From positions 6,014,001 to 6,078,000 of the forward strand of contig NZ_JQNA01000002.1 in assembly GCF_000745015.1 (NCBI RefSeq): a stretch of 64,000 nucleotides of DNA, written 5' to 3'. Shown piece after piece: positions 53,150 through 61,754 of this stretch (position 1 is the first letter of the stretch; every line of letters begins with the position of its first letter). The position numbers and the translations under genes were made by a program. A model generated the notes under the pieces. The model did no database searches, was not told the origin of the DNA, and was given only the letters and a program-made list of their open reading frames with translations. The stretch comes from Burkholderia sp. 9120. GTDB taxonomy: Bacteria > Pseudomonadota > Gammaproteobacteria > Burkholderiales > Burkholderiaceae.

Positions 53150-54190
53150 ATGCAACATACCGTGATTGGTTTATTCGACACTTATTCTCAAGCGGAAGGC
53201 GCCCGCGACACGCTCGTTCAAACCGGCTTTGCACGCGAAACGATCGAGCTGCAGGCCAATCCTGAACCGTCCGTCGGCTCGGCAACCGATGAGGTCGCCA
53301 GCACCGGCGTGATCGCGAATATCGAGCGCTTTCTGTCAAGCCTGTTCGCCACCGGCGCACGCGCGCCGGACACGGCGCGCTATGCCGAGGCCGTGCGGCG
53401 CGGCGCGGTGCTGGTGTGCGTCAACGCGGTAAGTGAAGCTCACGCGGATTTGGCGCGCGAAACGTTGACGCGGCTCGGCGCGGTCGATATCGGCGAACGG
53501 GTGCCGGAGTGGAATGAGGACGCTGCGCCGGGTCGCGAGCATTCGGTGCTCGACGAACTCGGCATTGGGACGGTGAGGTCCGGAACGCCGCGTTCGTCGA
53601 GCGTGGCAGCGTCGGGAGTGATGGGGGCTGACGCACCGGCAGCCGGTGTAGCGCCCCCGAGTGCCAGCCCGACGATGGCTGATCCGCTCTACGCCATGCC
53701 GCCGGGCAATATCGACGCCGAGCCGTTCGTGCCGCCGCCGCTCAACGAACGTCCGGTGCTGGATCCGGTCAACGAACCGGTGACAGATCCGCTGGTCGGC
53801 GATGCGGGGCGTAGTGCGATCGCCGCTGGCTCGATCGGCGGATCTGGCGCGATCATGCAGCCGTCTGAAGTCGTTCCCGAAGCAACGCATCCCACCTCGG
53901 GTTTAGGCGCCCAGATTCCGAACGAATACCTCGAATACGAAGAAGATTTCCGCTCGCACTATGACGAGCAATACGCGGCGGAAAATTCGCGTTACGAGGA
54001 CTATGTGCCGGCGTACCGCTATGGCGCGGAAATCGGTCAGGACGCGCGCTTTCGCGACATGCCTTGGGACGACGTCGAACCGGAAGTACGGCGTCAGTGG
54101 GAAACGACCGCGCCGGATAGCGCGTGGGAGCGGTTCAAGCTCGCCGTGCGTCATGGCTGGGAGCGGGTGACGGGGCATCATCACGTGTAG
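53150..54190 (+). CDS. General-stress-protein-like gene with acidic C-terminal half
   Basis: 346 residues. The first ~110 resemble the YflT/heat-induced stress-protein domain (VIGLFDTYSQAEGARDTLVQTGF), with two similar betaalphabeta halves. A Pro/Ala/Gly-rich linker follows, then a C-terminal part rich in Asp, Glu, Tyr and Arg (EDYVPAYRYGAE and DMPWDDVEPEVRRQW). Related proteins are found in many Burkholderiaceae with no assigned activity. Single gene. Confidence 0.75.
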   Translation: MQHTVIGLFDTYSQAEGARDTLVQTGFARETIELQANPEPSVGSATDEVASTGVIANIERFLSSLFATGARAPDTARYAEAVRRGAVLVCVNAVSEAHADLARETLTRLGAVDIGERVPEWNEDAAPGREHSVLDELGIGTVRSGTPRSSSVAASGVMGADAPAAGVAPPSASPTMADPLYAMPPGNIDAEPFVPPPLNERPVLDPVNEPVTDPLVGDAGRSAIAAGSIGGSGAIMQPSEVVPEATHPTSGLGAQIPNEYLEYEEDFRSHYDEQYAAENSRYEDYVPAYRYGAEIGQDARFRDMPWDDVEPEVRRQWETTAPDSAWERFKLAVRHGWERVTGHHHV

Positions 54191-54330
54191 CGTGGTGCGG
54201 CGGCACGCCTTGAATCCAGGGCGAGGCCGCCGTGTGCCCGCTCGGTCTTGCGGTGCAGTCCCGGCGATATAGGCCTCACCTTTCTCTAGCGAGGCCTATC
54301 GTCGTGAGGCAGCGAAAATTTGATGAGCCG

Positions 54331-54882
54331 TCAGGCCGTCTGGCGCTTAACCCACGCGACGTAACGGTCGACGAACGTCTGCAGAAACTTGCGCGTGCCG
54401 TCGCTCACAATCTCGCCTTTTTCGTTGATCACCGACAGGTCGTGTTTGATAAACACTTCGGGTTGCGCCAGCGTGGCGACATCGAGATAAGCCAGCACGT
54501 TACGCAAATGCTGCTGCGCCAACGCCGCGCCGGTCGCCCCGACCGACGTGCCGATCACCGCACCGGGTTTGTTGCCCCACGAATTCGTGCCCCACGGGCG
54601 CGACCCCCAGTCGAGCGCATTCTTCAGCACGCCAGGAATCGAGCGGTTGTATTCGGGGGTGACGAACAGCAGGCCGTCGGCCGCCTCGATACGCTGCTTC
54701 AACTGCTTGCCGGCTTCGGGATAGTCGGCGTCGTAGTCCTGGCTGTAGAGTGGCAGCGAGCCGATGTCGATGAATTCGAACGTGAAGTCGGAAGGCGCAA
54801 GCGAAATCACGGCTTGCGCCAGATGGCGGTTGAACGACTCGCGACGCAAGCTGCCGACGACGACTGCGATGTGATATGCCAT
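54331..54882 (-). CDS. NAD(P)H-dependent FMN reductase
   Basis: 183 residues, flavodoxin-like fold: FMN phosphate loop VVVGSLRRESFNR at the start and TPEYNRSIPGVLKNALDW in the middle, typical of the NADPH-dependent FMN/azo/chromate/quinone reductase group. It reduces FMN or quinones in the cytoplasm. ATG 54882 follows AGGAAA; a longer frame to 54957 has no site. Confidence 0.9.
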   Translation of the reverse strand: MAYHIAVVVGSLRRESFNRHLAQAVISLAPSDFTFEFIDIGSLPLYSQDYDADYPEAGKQLKQRIEAADGLLFVTPEYNRSIPGVLKNALDWGSRPWGTNSWGNKPGAVIGTSVGATGAALAQQHLRNVLAYLDVATLAQPEVFIKHDLSVINEKGEIVSDGTRKFLQTFVDRYVAWVKRQTA

Positions 54883-55032
54883 GGTTCGTTTCCTCGAATG
54901 AGATGCGCGGGACGCGCAAGCGGGTAACGCACGTTCATGCACGTTCATCATAGGCAAAAGCCGCGGCGGGTGCGGCGATGACCGCTGGCGACTTGTCGCC
55001 GGTCGCGTGGGCGACCGGGAGGCGCGGCAACC

Positions 55033-55094
55033 GGTGGATAACTTTATCGCCGGGAAAAGTTATCCACAGATTCACTGAATAACCTTGTGGATAA
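55033..55094. promoter_or_regulatory. Three DnaA-box-like sites
   Basis: Two perfect TTATCCACA 9-mers (55060-55068 on plus, 55086-55094 on minus) and one with a single mismatch (55033-55041 on minus) lie within 62 bases of non-coding DNA. The rest of the interval (54883-55259) shows no gene. They could be a DnaA-titrating or replication-linked site. Confidence 0.55.
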
Positions 55095-55259
55095 CTGGTA
55101 CTTTTGCCTTGTCAATCAAGCATGCTTTCGGCCTAGGAAGATTTGAGGCAAATCGCAGCAATCCCACGGGCAGACGTCAGGAAGGCAAGGCGGCGCGAGT
55201 ACAAATGACCGATATCCGCAAATCTTGCGTGCCGACTTCCCGTCCGCTCGTCGAACGGC

Positions 55260-55529
55260 TTACTCAGGTACGGCGATATCCCCATCCACCAATTGCCAGC
55301 CGTATCGCTCGGCATACGATTGCGCGTCGTCGGCTTCGTCGAAAAAGGGCATGTCGGCGTGCCCCTGGAACGGGTAGATCACCCGATCGTCGCTCAGACG
55401 GATGACTTTCAGCGTCGGCACGGTGCCGCTCGACGTACGCCGCGACGACGCCGACACCTGATAATTATCACGGCCGACGAGAGCCGGAGCCTGCTCGCCC
55501 TGCGAGCGTTTGGAAACGTGACTTGCCAT
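55260..55529 (-). CDS. Hypothetical protein, 89 residues
   Basis: Soluble, with a beta-rich centre (TLKVIRLSDDRVIYPFQG) and acidic C-terminus. The start at ATG 55529 lies 11 bases past the end of the next small gene on the same strand, so the two form an operon. Family not recognised. Confidence 0.6.
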   Translation of the reverse strand: MASHVSKRSQGEQAPALVGRDNYQVSASSRRTSSGTVPTLKVIRLSDDRVIYPFQGHADMPFFDEADDAQSYAERYGWQLVDGDIAVPE

Positions 55530-55540
55530 CGTTGCGCGCG

Positions 55541-55825
55541 TCAAAGCCCGGCGATCGACTGACCGGCTACCATGCCGTCGATCACCTGTTCGGCGTAGCT
55601 GGTCGACGCAATGCGCGCGACGCCGGCGGCGTCGAACGGCGATGCGCTCGGCACCACAAATAGACGGCTGCCGGTGACGATGTGATCGCTGCCGCGCCGG
55701 CAAATGCGCACTGCGGCGTCGAAGCCCGCGTCGTAGTGACGGGCGCCGTCGCGATCTCTCGGCTGGTGCGGATAAACCAACGGATAGATCTCGAGTCCTC
55801 GATAGTGTCGAATCGTGTTGCTCAT
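55541..55825 (-). CDS. Hypothetical protein, 94 residues
   Basis: Soluble, beginning MSNTIRHYRGLEIYPLVYPH, with an Ala/Arg-rich centre and a helical C-terminus (VARIASTSYAEQVIDGMVAGQ). No known domain. First gene of a two-gene operon with the 89-residue protein. Confidence 0.6.
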   Translation of the reverse strand: MSNTIRHYRGLEIYPLVYPHQPRDRDGARHYDAGFDAAVRICRRGSDHIVTGSRLFVVPSASPFDAAGVARIASTSYAEQVIDGMVAGQSIAGL

Positions 55826-56319
55826 GATGGTCGTCTCCAGTGAGGGCTTTCGTGAACGCTACGTTGCGGCGAGTCGCGCGGCCGGCAGAAGACGTCTCAC
55901 GAAAACACGGTAATGATCGACGATGCGCGTGAGCAACGGCCGCTTTCAAACCGGTCGGCTGACGACATCGCAAAGCAGAGTAGGAGGAACGGGACCCTGT
56001 TCGGAGCAGGGCGCGGTGATGCGAAGCGTTTGCGTCGGGGACTGCGCGAGCGCGCAGGAGAACTGCAAGCTGTTGACCCACTGTAACACGTCAGTAGAGC
56101 GAGCATTGGACGCATTTCCCTGCCAGGCGCGAGTGTTGCTTTGGAGTCCAGCGTATTGTGTACCGCTCAGTTTGACGCGCTGATGTCCTCCGATCACCTC
56201 CCGCTCAAACGAAAAAAGGGCGCCGATAACGGCACCCTTTTGCTTCGAAAAGCTTCCCTGCTGACAGACCGGCGCTGGACAAATGAAGCGTCCAGCGGCG
56301 AGCCCGTTCGCTGCTCGGC
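55826..56319. other. Intergenic stretch with a terminator
   Basis: Contains the hairpin at 56214-56241; otherwise no supported gene. Short open frames here have no ribosome sites. Confidence 0.4.
56214..56241 (-). terminator. Terminator of the small peptide gene
   Basis: AAAAGGG/CCCTTTT and GCCG/CGGC stem with one mismatch and a four-base loop; A/T-runs on both sides. Confidence 0.75.
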
Positions 56320-56451
56320 TTAGTTGCCGAAAAACACGTTGCAATACGATGCCGGGCCGTTGCATTGCGCCGGTGCAGCTGCGTGCGCAGCGCCGGAAGC
56401 GGCCGCAAACAGGGCGACGGAAGCGATCAGGGCGGACAGAATGCGTTTCAT
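56320..56451 (-). CDS. 43-residue secreted Cys-containing peptide
   Basis: The gene is short but well marked: AGGAGT ribosome site at eight bases, ATG 56451, and a terminator downstream. The product starts MKRILSALIASVALFAA, a signal peptide ending at about AHA (residue 24), and leaves a mature peptide of about 19 residues with two Cys separated by six residues (CNGPASYC) and ending NVFFGN. One disulfide seems possible. Function unknown. Confidence 0.75.
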   Translation of the reverse strand: MKRILSALIASVALFAAASGAAHAAAPAQCNGPASYCNVFFGN

Positions 56452-56900
56452 GGTGCTACTCCTCTTCAGCGTTTAGTTCGCGATCAGGGCGATCGATGGA
56501 CTGGAGGATAGCGATTCAGTGTCCGCCTAAAAATATCAAAGTCGCAAAGACATCTTTTCGCAAAATGAAACAATCAGAATTGGCATGCGTGGTGGGTCAA
56601 TTGCGATGATGCGCTTTTGGCGCTGGGCTGTGGGACGGCCAGCGGCAACGCTCGCCCATGAGATTGATTTCAATTTTCGCAATAATGTTTTTTCTGTCAT
56701 AACCCCCTGCCGTGGCTCGACTAACGTCATCTGTTTATCGTGCGTCGGCGGGGCATATGTTCAATACCGATTCGATTGCGCTGGGGCTTAGAGCACAATG
56801 GCGCTCGAATCCCCCTATTGCGCAAAACACCCCCCTCTATGAACCACAACGACGCAAGAGAAAGCGCGCGGCGAACGCGAGCAGGGCGACGGAGCATGCC
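56452..56900. other. Intergenic stretch, 449 bases
   Basis: Control region of the peptide gene and of the sigma factor gene; AT-rich around 56520-56700. No supported gene. Confidence 0.4.
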
Positions 56901-57509
56901 ATGGCGCAAGTAAACGGGCCGGCGCTCGACGATCCCGTTTATCTGACGCAATTGCGGCGCGACCTGGTGCGCTTCGCCCGTTTGCAACTGCGCGACGCGG
57001 CCGCCGCCGAAGATGCCGTCCAGGAAGCCCTCGCCGCGGCGTGGACGCAAGCGGATCGCTTCGCGGCGCAGTCGGAGCACAAGACGTGGGTGTTCGGCAT
57101 CCTGCGGCACAAGCTCATCGACACGCTGCGCGCCCGGCAACGGACGATCAACCTGTCCGCGCTGGAATCCGAACTCGACGGCGAAGCGTTGCTCGATCGC
57201 GAACTGTTCAAGGACAACGGCCACTGGTCGCGCGAAACCAAACCGCGTCCATGGCCGACGCCGGAAACCGCGCTGCGTCAGCAGCAGTTCTGGACGCTGT
57301 TCGAAATGTGTCTGGACCACCTGCCGGAACAGATCGGGCGCGTGTTCATGATGCGCGAATTTCTCGATCTCGAGACCGACGCGATTTGCACCGAACTGAA
57401 CATGACCGCCAATCATTGCAGCGTGCTGATTTACCGCGCGCGCTTGCGCCTGCGCACTTGCCTGAGCGAAAAAGGCCTATCCAGCGAGGATGCGAATGGG
57501 GAAATGTAA
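56901..57509 (+). CDS. ECF-type sigma-70 factor
   Basis: 202 residues: region 2 (about 10-80, with DAVQEALAAAWTQADRF and HKTWVFGILRHKLID) and region 4 (about 140-195, VFMMREFLDLETDAICTELNMTANHCSVLIYRARLRLRTCL), joined by a charged linker. ATG 56901 has GGAG at seven bases; the upstream frame to 56712 is likely untranslated. The following zinc-finger gene overlaps its end, as in sigma/anti-sigma pairs. Confidence 0.9.
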   Translation: MAQVNGPALDDPVYLTQLRRDLVRFARLQLRDAAAAEDAVQEALAAAWTQADRFAAQSEHKTWVFGILRHKLIDTLRARQRTINLSALESELDGEALLDRELFKDNGHWSRETKPRPWPTPETALRQQQFWTLFEMCLDHLPEQIGRVFMMREFLDLETDAICTELNMTANHCSVLIYRARLRLRTCLSEKGLSSEDANGEM

Positions 57510-57699
57510 AAACATCACGCGCTTGTTGTCGGATGCGCTGGATCGCCGTTTGACAACGGGGGAATGGGTCGCCATCCGGCTGCATCTGCCGACCTGCAGC
57601 GGCTGCCGCAACTACCGCAAGCAGATCCGTTTGCTGCGCGTGGCCGCGCGGTCGATGAGCGGGATCGCAACGCCGGGCGCGACGAGCGGGGACGACTGA
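57490..57699 (+). CDS. Small zinc-finger anti-sigma-like protein
   Basis: 69 residues with an HxxxCxxC motif (HLPTCSGC) of the zf-HC2 class found in anti-sigma factors of the ZAS type. Unlike most, it has no membrane helix, so it would be a soluble, possibly redox-sensing, partner of the sigma factor whose gene it overlaps by 20 bases. Confidence 0.8.
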   Translation: MRMGKCKNITRLLSDALDRRLTTGEWVAIRLHLPTCSGCRNYRKQIRLLRVAARSMSGIATPGATSGDD

Positions 57700-57771
57700 C
57701 GCGCGGTGTAGGGCAGTGGCGGCGCGGCGGGCGAACGCGATGCCGGCATGCATTGGCATCGCATTCACCAT

Positions 57772-58062
57772 TCACCGCTCGGTCGGCGGTGTGTTCCGAT
57801 AACGCTCGAAATAACCTGCGTGCGCCGCCTCGTCGATCGAGATGGGAAACGGTTCGATACGCGCAGGATGTTTCTGGAGCTGCGCACGCGTGCGTATCGG
57901 CCGATGCTGGAAATTGCCGCCGCAATTCGGACACACGTTACGCAGCGTGCTGAGCGCGCAAACCTCGCAGAACGTGCATTCGTAAGTGCAGATCATCGCG
58001 TCGGGCGCGTTCGGCGGCAGTGACTTGCCGCAGCCTTCGCAGGAAGGTCTCAATTCAAGCAT
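57772..58062 (-). CDS. DUF1272-domain protein
   Basis: 96 residues. Cys pairs CEGC, CTYEC, CEVC and CPNCGG form a zinc-ribbon-like core, matching the DUF1272 pattern (RPSCEGCGKSLPPNAPDA, ECTFC). The C-terminal 40 residues are basic then acidic. Function unknown; possibly nucleic-acid or protein binding. ATG 58062 gives the family N-terminus. Confidence 0.85.
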   Translation of the reverse strand: MLELRPSCEGCGKSLPPNAPDAMICTYECTFCEVCALSTLRNVCPNCGGNFQHRPIRTRAQLQKHPARIEPFPISIDEAAHAGYFERYRNTPPTER

Positions 58063-58193
58063 GGTGGCTCCGCGTCGAGAGGGGAGCGAGGTGCGCCGCA
58101 CCTCGCCTGACCACGCAGTGTAAGCGGCCTTCTCACGCAGAAATTGACAGCGCAGTCGCAATTCCTGCCAATCCGGCGGCGCCTAGTGCAGCG

Positions 58194-59597
58194 TCACGTC
58201 AGGACGCCCCACAGCACGAGCGTGAGTGCAAGGCCAACCACGGAGACGATCGTTTGCAGGACCGACCAGACGAGCACCGTCTGCTTCAATTGCAAGCCAA
58301 AATACTCGCGCACCATCCAGAAGCCGGCGTCGTTCACGTGGCAGAAGAACACTGAGCCTGCGCCGATCGCGAGCGCCATCAGCGAATTGTGCGTCGCGCT
58401 GAGACCCGCGACGACCGGTGCGACGATCCCCGCAGTCGTCGTGGTGGCGACGGTTGCCGAACCCGTCGCCTGGCGCAGCGCCACCGCGATGAGCCACGCC
58501 AGCAGAATCAGCGGCATGTGCGCGCCGACCGCGATCTTGCCGATCGTCGTGCTGATGCCGGCGACGACGAGCGCCTGCTTGAGTCCGCCGCCCGCGCCGA
58601 TGGTCAGCAGCAGCGCGGCGATCGGCGGCAAGCTTTTGCGCAGAATGCCGCCGACGCGATCGCGCGCCATGCCACGCGACCAGCCCAATGCGACCACCGC
58701 GAACAGCACGGTGAGGCCGAGCGCGATCAACGGCTCGCCCAGGAAATTCAGCGCGTCGAACAGGAAGGTTTCGGGGTGAAGCAGCAGCTTCGCGACCGTG
58801 CGTCCCAACATCAATACGACGGGCAACAGAATCGTGATCAGCGAGATCGCGAAACCCGGCGGCTCGGTGGTGTCTTGTTGCGCGGTGAACAGCTTGCCCA
58901 TTTCTTCGGGCTCGGCGACATGCATCCGCTTCGACAGCCAGATACCGTAAAGCGGACCCGCGAGAATCACTGCCGGAATCGCGACGATCAGGCCGAGGCC
59001 GAGCGTCAGACCGAGATCGGCATGCAGCGCGCTGACCGCGATCAACGGACCCGGGTGCGGCGGCAGCAATGCGTGCAGCGTGGTCATGCCGGCCAGCGCA
59101 GGAATCGCGATACGCAAGATGGGTTGTTGCGAGCGGCGCGCCATCACGAAGATGATCGGCACCATCATCACGAGGCCGACTTCGAAGAAGAGCGGCAAGC
59201 CGATGATCAGCGCGACGAGCGCCATCATCCATGGCAGCGTGCGCGGCGTCGAATGTTTGAGGATGGTCGAGACGAGCCGGTCGGCCGCGCCCGATTCGGC
59301 CATCAGCGCACCGAGCATGGCCCCCAGCGCGATGATGATGCCGACGTCGCCGAGCAACGCACCCGCGCCTTTGCTGAAAGCACTGGCGACGGCCTCGAGC
59401 GGCAGTCCCGCGGCAAAACCGGCGGCGAACGTGCCGACCAGAATCGACAGGAACGGCGCAAGCTTCAGCACGCTGATGAAAATGATAATGAGTGCGAGCC
59501 CGAGCACGCACGACAGAATCAGTTGGGTGTCGTGGGATGACCACGGCGCGAGTGTTGTCGTCAGATGCACGGTGTCCCTTTTAATCGATTGACGCAT
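58194..59597 (-). CDS. GntP-family gluconate permease
   Basis: 467 residues, 12-14 membrane helices. GntP-type blocks are visible: LPPHPGPLIAVSALHADLG and the C-terminal HVNDAGFWMVREYFGL. Members import gluconate or related sugar acids with protons. No kinase or dehydratase gene is nearby, so the substrate is open. A start a few codons downstream is possible. Confidence 0.88.
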   Translation of the reverse strand: MRQSIKRDTVHLTTTLAPWSSHDTQLILSCVLGLALIIIFISVLKLAPFLSILVGTFAAGFAAGLPLEAVASAFSKGAGALLGDVGIIIALGAMLGALMAESGAADRLVSTILKHSTPRTLPWMMALVALIIGLPLFFEVGLVMMVPIIFVMARRSQQPILRIAIPALAGMTTLHALLPPHPGPLIAVSALHADLGLTLGLGLIVAIPAVILAGPLYGIWLSKRMHVAEPEEMGKLFTAQQDTTEPPGFAISLITILLPVVLMLGRTVAKLLLHPETFLFDALNFLGEPLIALGLTVLFAVVALGWSRGMARDRVGGILRKSLPPIAALLLTIGAGGGLKQALVVAGISTTIGKIAVGAHMPLILLAWLIAVALRQATGSATVATTTTAGIVAPVVAGLSATHNSLMALAIGAGSVFFCHVNDAGFWMVREYFGLQLKQTVLVWSVLQTIVSVVGLALTLVLWGVLT

Positions 59598-60073
59598 CCA
59601 CGGCCGCCCGCGGATGACGGATTGTAGCGGGGCGCGACGGCTCGTCGTTGTGAGGGCGACAGATTGGTGAGAGGGGTGTGGGCTTTGCGCGCCGCCGTGA
59701 TTTTTTTATTTGAATTTGTCGGATTGGACGGGGTAGCGGACAAGTTATTGCCGGCGTCGATGGGTTTGGTTTGTGATCGTTATTTTTGTGAGCGGTTTTT
59801 GTGTGAGGCAGCGGTGGGTCGTTTGGCGTGCGTTGCTTGGCGATGTGGACGCTTTGTTGGACGCTGCGTCCCAATCCGTTTTCGCCGCCGATGCGCCTCA
59901 CGTCAAAGAATTTCGTATCGGCGATCTTCGCGAAGATCGTGACGATGGATGCGGCGTTGGTGACGACGACTGAAGTTGTGGCCAGGACACGCCGCTTGAA
60001 CGACGTGTTTTGCTGGCGTGGCAGCTGCGCAGGTTAGGTGATGCGTTTTCCGGTGATGCGCTTTCGTAGTCGA
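59598..60073. other. Intergenic stretch, 476 bases
   Basis: T/G-rich on the plus strand. Open frames here are short and without ribosome sites; no gene is supported. Confidence 0.4.
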
Positions 60074-60433
60074 TCAGGCGAAGAGCGACGCGATGTTTTC
60101 TGGCGGACGGCCGATCACCGCGCGGCCATCTCGCACGACAATCGGCCGTTGCAGCAGGATGGGATGCTTGGCCATTGCTTCGTATAACTCGTTGTCATTT
60201 AGCGCGACGTCGGAGAGTTGGAGTTCTTTATATTCGGCTTCCGTGTCTCGAATCATCTCGCGAACCGGGCAGCCTAGCTGGGCGTTCAACTGCTTGAGTT
60301 GAGCGACGGTGAGCGGTTGCTTCAGATACTCGACAATTTCCGTCGGTTCGTTTGCGACGTTGTAGGTACTGGTGAGCAACTCGCACGCAGTACGCGATTT
60401 TGAGCAACGGGGATTGTGGTAGATGATGATCAT
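60074..60433 (-). CDS. arsC: Arsenate reductase, glutaredoxin-coupled (ArsC)
   Basis: 119 residues, thioredoxin-like fold of the ArsC/Spx family. The catalytic Cys10 is in YHNPRCSKSR, and the arsenate-binding Arg and the RPIVV block (about 90-95) are present. It reduces arsenate with glutathione and glutaredoxin. No arsB or arsR is adjacent, so it may be a general ArsC-like reductase. ATG 60433 gives the normal N-terminus. Confidence 0.88.
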   Translation of the reverse strand: MIIIYHNPRCSKSRTACELLTSTYNVANEPTEIVEYLKQPLTVAQLKQLNAQLGCPVREMIRDTEAEYKELQLSDVALNDNELYEAMAKHPILLQRPIVVRDGRAVIGRPPENIASLFA

Positions 60434-60944
60434 GGTTGGGTAGTTTGTTGCGGTTGGTGTTCTGCTGGCATGGCGCTTTTTTGTGGTGGATTTTAGCGGG
60501 TTGATGGGTGTTCGCGCGTCGGTGGGTGGGGCGGCGGTTTGCGTCGGTAGTTTCTTTTTCGGCGTCGGCGCAGGCGGTTCACACCAGACAAGGGATGGGT
60601 CGCGTTTGGCGGTTAGGCGGATTCTGGGCTCGACGACGCGAGCTAGTTTTTCTCGTGTTTCTTCCAAAATTTATTAGCCGGTTTTTTCCGCACGATGCTC
60701 CGTGTCCCAGCGAGGGATATAAAGACAAGCTGCGTTTGATGATCGACGTGACGCGAAGCAGGCGTCCGGCCACGCAGCGAAATTCTGATCGACGCTGCCA
60801 ATTCGGTCGGCTTGTGCTTAGCCAGCCCGTCTGCAAAAGTAGGCGCGGGCTGCAGTATTTCCTCATGCGCGGGTGCTCGCAACGAGAGGGGAGGAGGAAG
60901 GTCGGGCACATATCGTCGATTCGCTCCAACGGCACCGTTTTCGG

Positions 60945-60958
60945 TTTATGCGCATAAA
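60945..60958. other. parS-like palindrome, copy 1
   Basis: TTTATGCGCATAAA, perfect 14-base palindrome (preceded by G). Probably a ParB-binding site. Confidence 0.8.
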
Positions 60959-61123
60959 GCCACCCGAAGATGGTCGGCCGTGGCTTCGAACCGACACGAA
61001 CTTGTGTCACGTGTCGCACGCTCGGATAGGTCCCACACACATCCCCGCCGTCACCACACGGTGGCGTCTCGCGATGCCGAATGCTCCCACGCCCGTTGAG
61101 AACTGCGCCAAGTCGCGGGGGAC

Positions 61124-61137
61124 TTTATGCGCATAAA
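61124..61137. other. parS-like palindrome, copy 2
   Basis: TTTATGCGCATAAA, same palindrome as the other three copies. Confidence 0.8.
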
Positions 61138-61300
61138 GCGCGTGACCGGGCGTCTGCCAGCTTTGCCTTCCCCGCTGATGCCACTGTCGCGCATGACAAT
61201 GCCGCGCCCCCTGATATTCGATCGCGCTAGCGCCCTCGTTCATCTAAGCGGCGGAGCTGAAAGCTCCAGGCGAGGGTCGGCGCCAACGCCAACGCCAGCG

Positions 61301-61522
61301 ACTCCGACTCCGACTCCGACTCCGACTCCGACTCCGACTCCGACTCCGACTCCGACTCCGACTCCGACTCCGACTCCGACTCCGACTCCGACTCCGACTC
61401 CGACTCCGACTCCGACTCCGACTCCGACTCCGACTCCGACTCCGACTCCGACTCCGACTCCGACTCCGACTCCGACTCCGACTCCGACTCCGACTCCGAC
61501 TCCGACTCCGACTCCGACTCCG
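61301..61522. repeat. Hexamer array (ACTCCG)37
   Basis: 222 bases of uninterrupted ACTCCG, 37 copies, with no variant unit. It lies between parS-like copies 2 and 3. The minus strand reads GGAGTC repeatedly, i.e. GG pairs every six bases. Confidence 0.9.
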
Positions 61523-61638
61523 TCACATGCATCGACAGCGCAGACTTGCATCCAGTCGTACCTCTTCACCGCATCGCTAACCACACCCGGGACCACCGAT
61601 CACAGCCTCGCGATTGCGCTCTCGTCGGCCACACGTCC

Positions 61639-61652
61639 TTTATGCGCATAAA
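61639..61652. other. parS-like palindrome, copy 3
   Basis: TTTATGCGCATAAA, about 100 bases before the parA start, near enough for autoregulation of parAB. Confidence 0.8.
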
Positions 61653-61742
61653 CCTATCCCGAATGGCTAACGCGTCTATTGTTTTACCAAAAACGATTGA
61701 ATTACGAATTCATCCAGGTAGAATCCATTTGCGTCTAAAAAG

Positions 61743-61750
61743 AGGAGGTG
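61743..61750 (+). promoter_or_regulatory. Shine-Dalgarno site of parA
   Basis: AGGAGGTG, six bases before a TTG. A nearly ideal ribosome site that fixes the rare TTG as the parA start. Confidence 0.8.
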
Positions 61751-61754
61751 AAGA

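Larger units (their letters stand above)
60434..61754. other. Non-coding presumed centromere region
   Basis: 1.3 kb without a supported gene. It contains three parS-like palindromes and the 37-copy hexamer array (described separately). A frame of 174 residues runs through the array, but it starts inside a parS site and its coding is mere Thr-Pro repetition, so it is not annotated as a gene. Confidence 0.6.

Noticed and set aside
56697..56735. ECF-type autoregulated promoter (TAACC ... CGTC) before the sigma gene
   Set aside because: The spacing of about 20 bases is too long for known ECF promoters.
61227..61532. Minus-strand Ser-Glu repeat frame
   Set aside because: Same reason: product of the hexamer array, without start signals or normal sequence on either side.
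61127..61651. 174-residue frame through the hexamer array (Thr-Pro repeat)
   Set aside because: It starts inside a parS-like palindrome, has no ribosome site, and any frame through a hexamer repeat is open on both strands, so openness is no evidence of coding.
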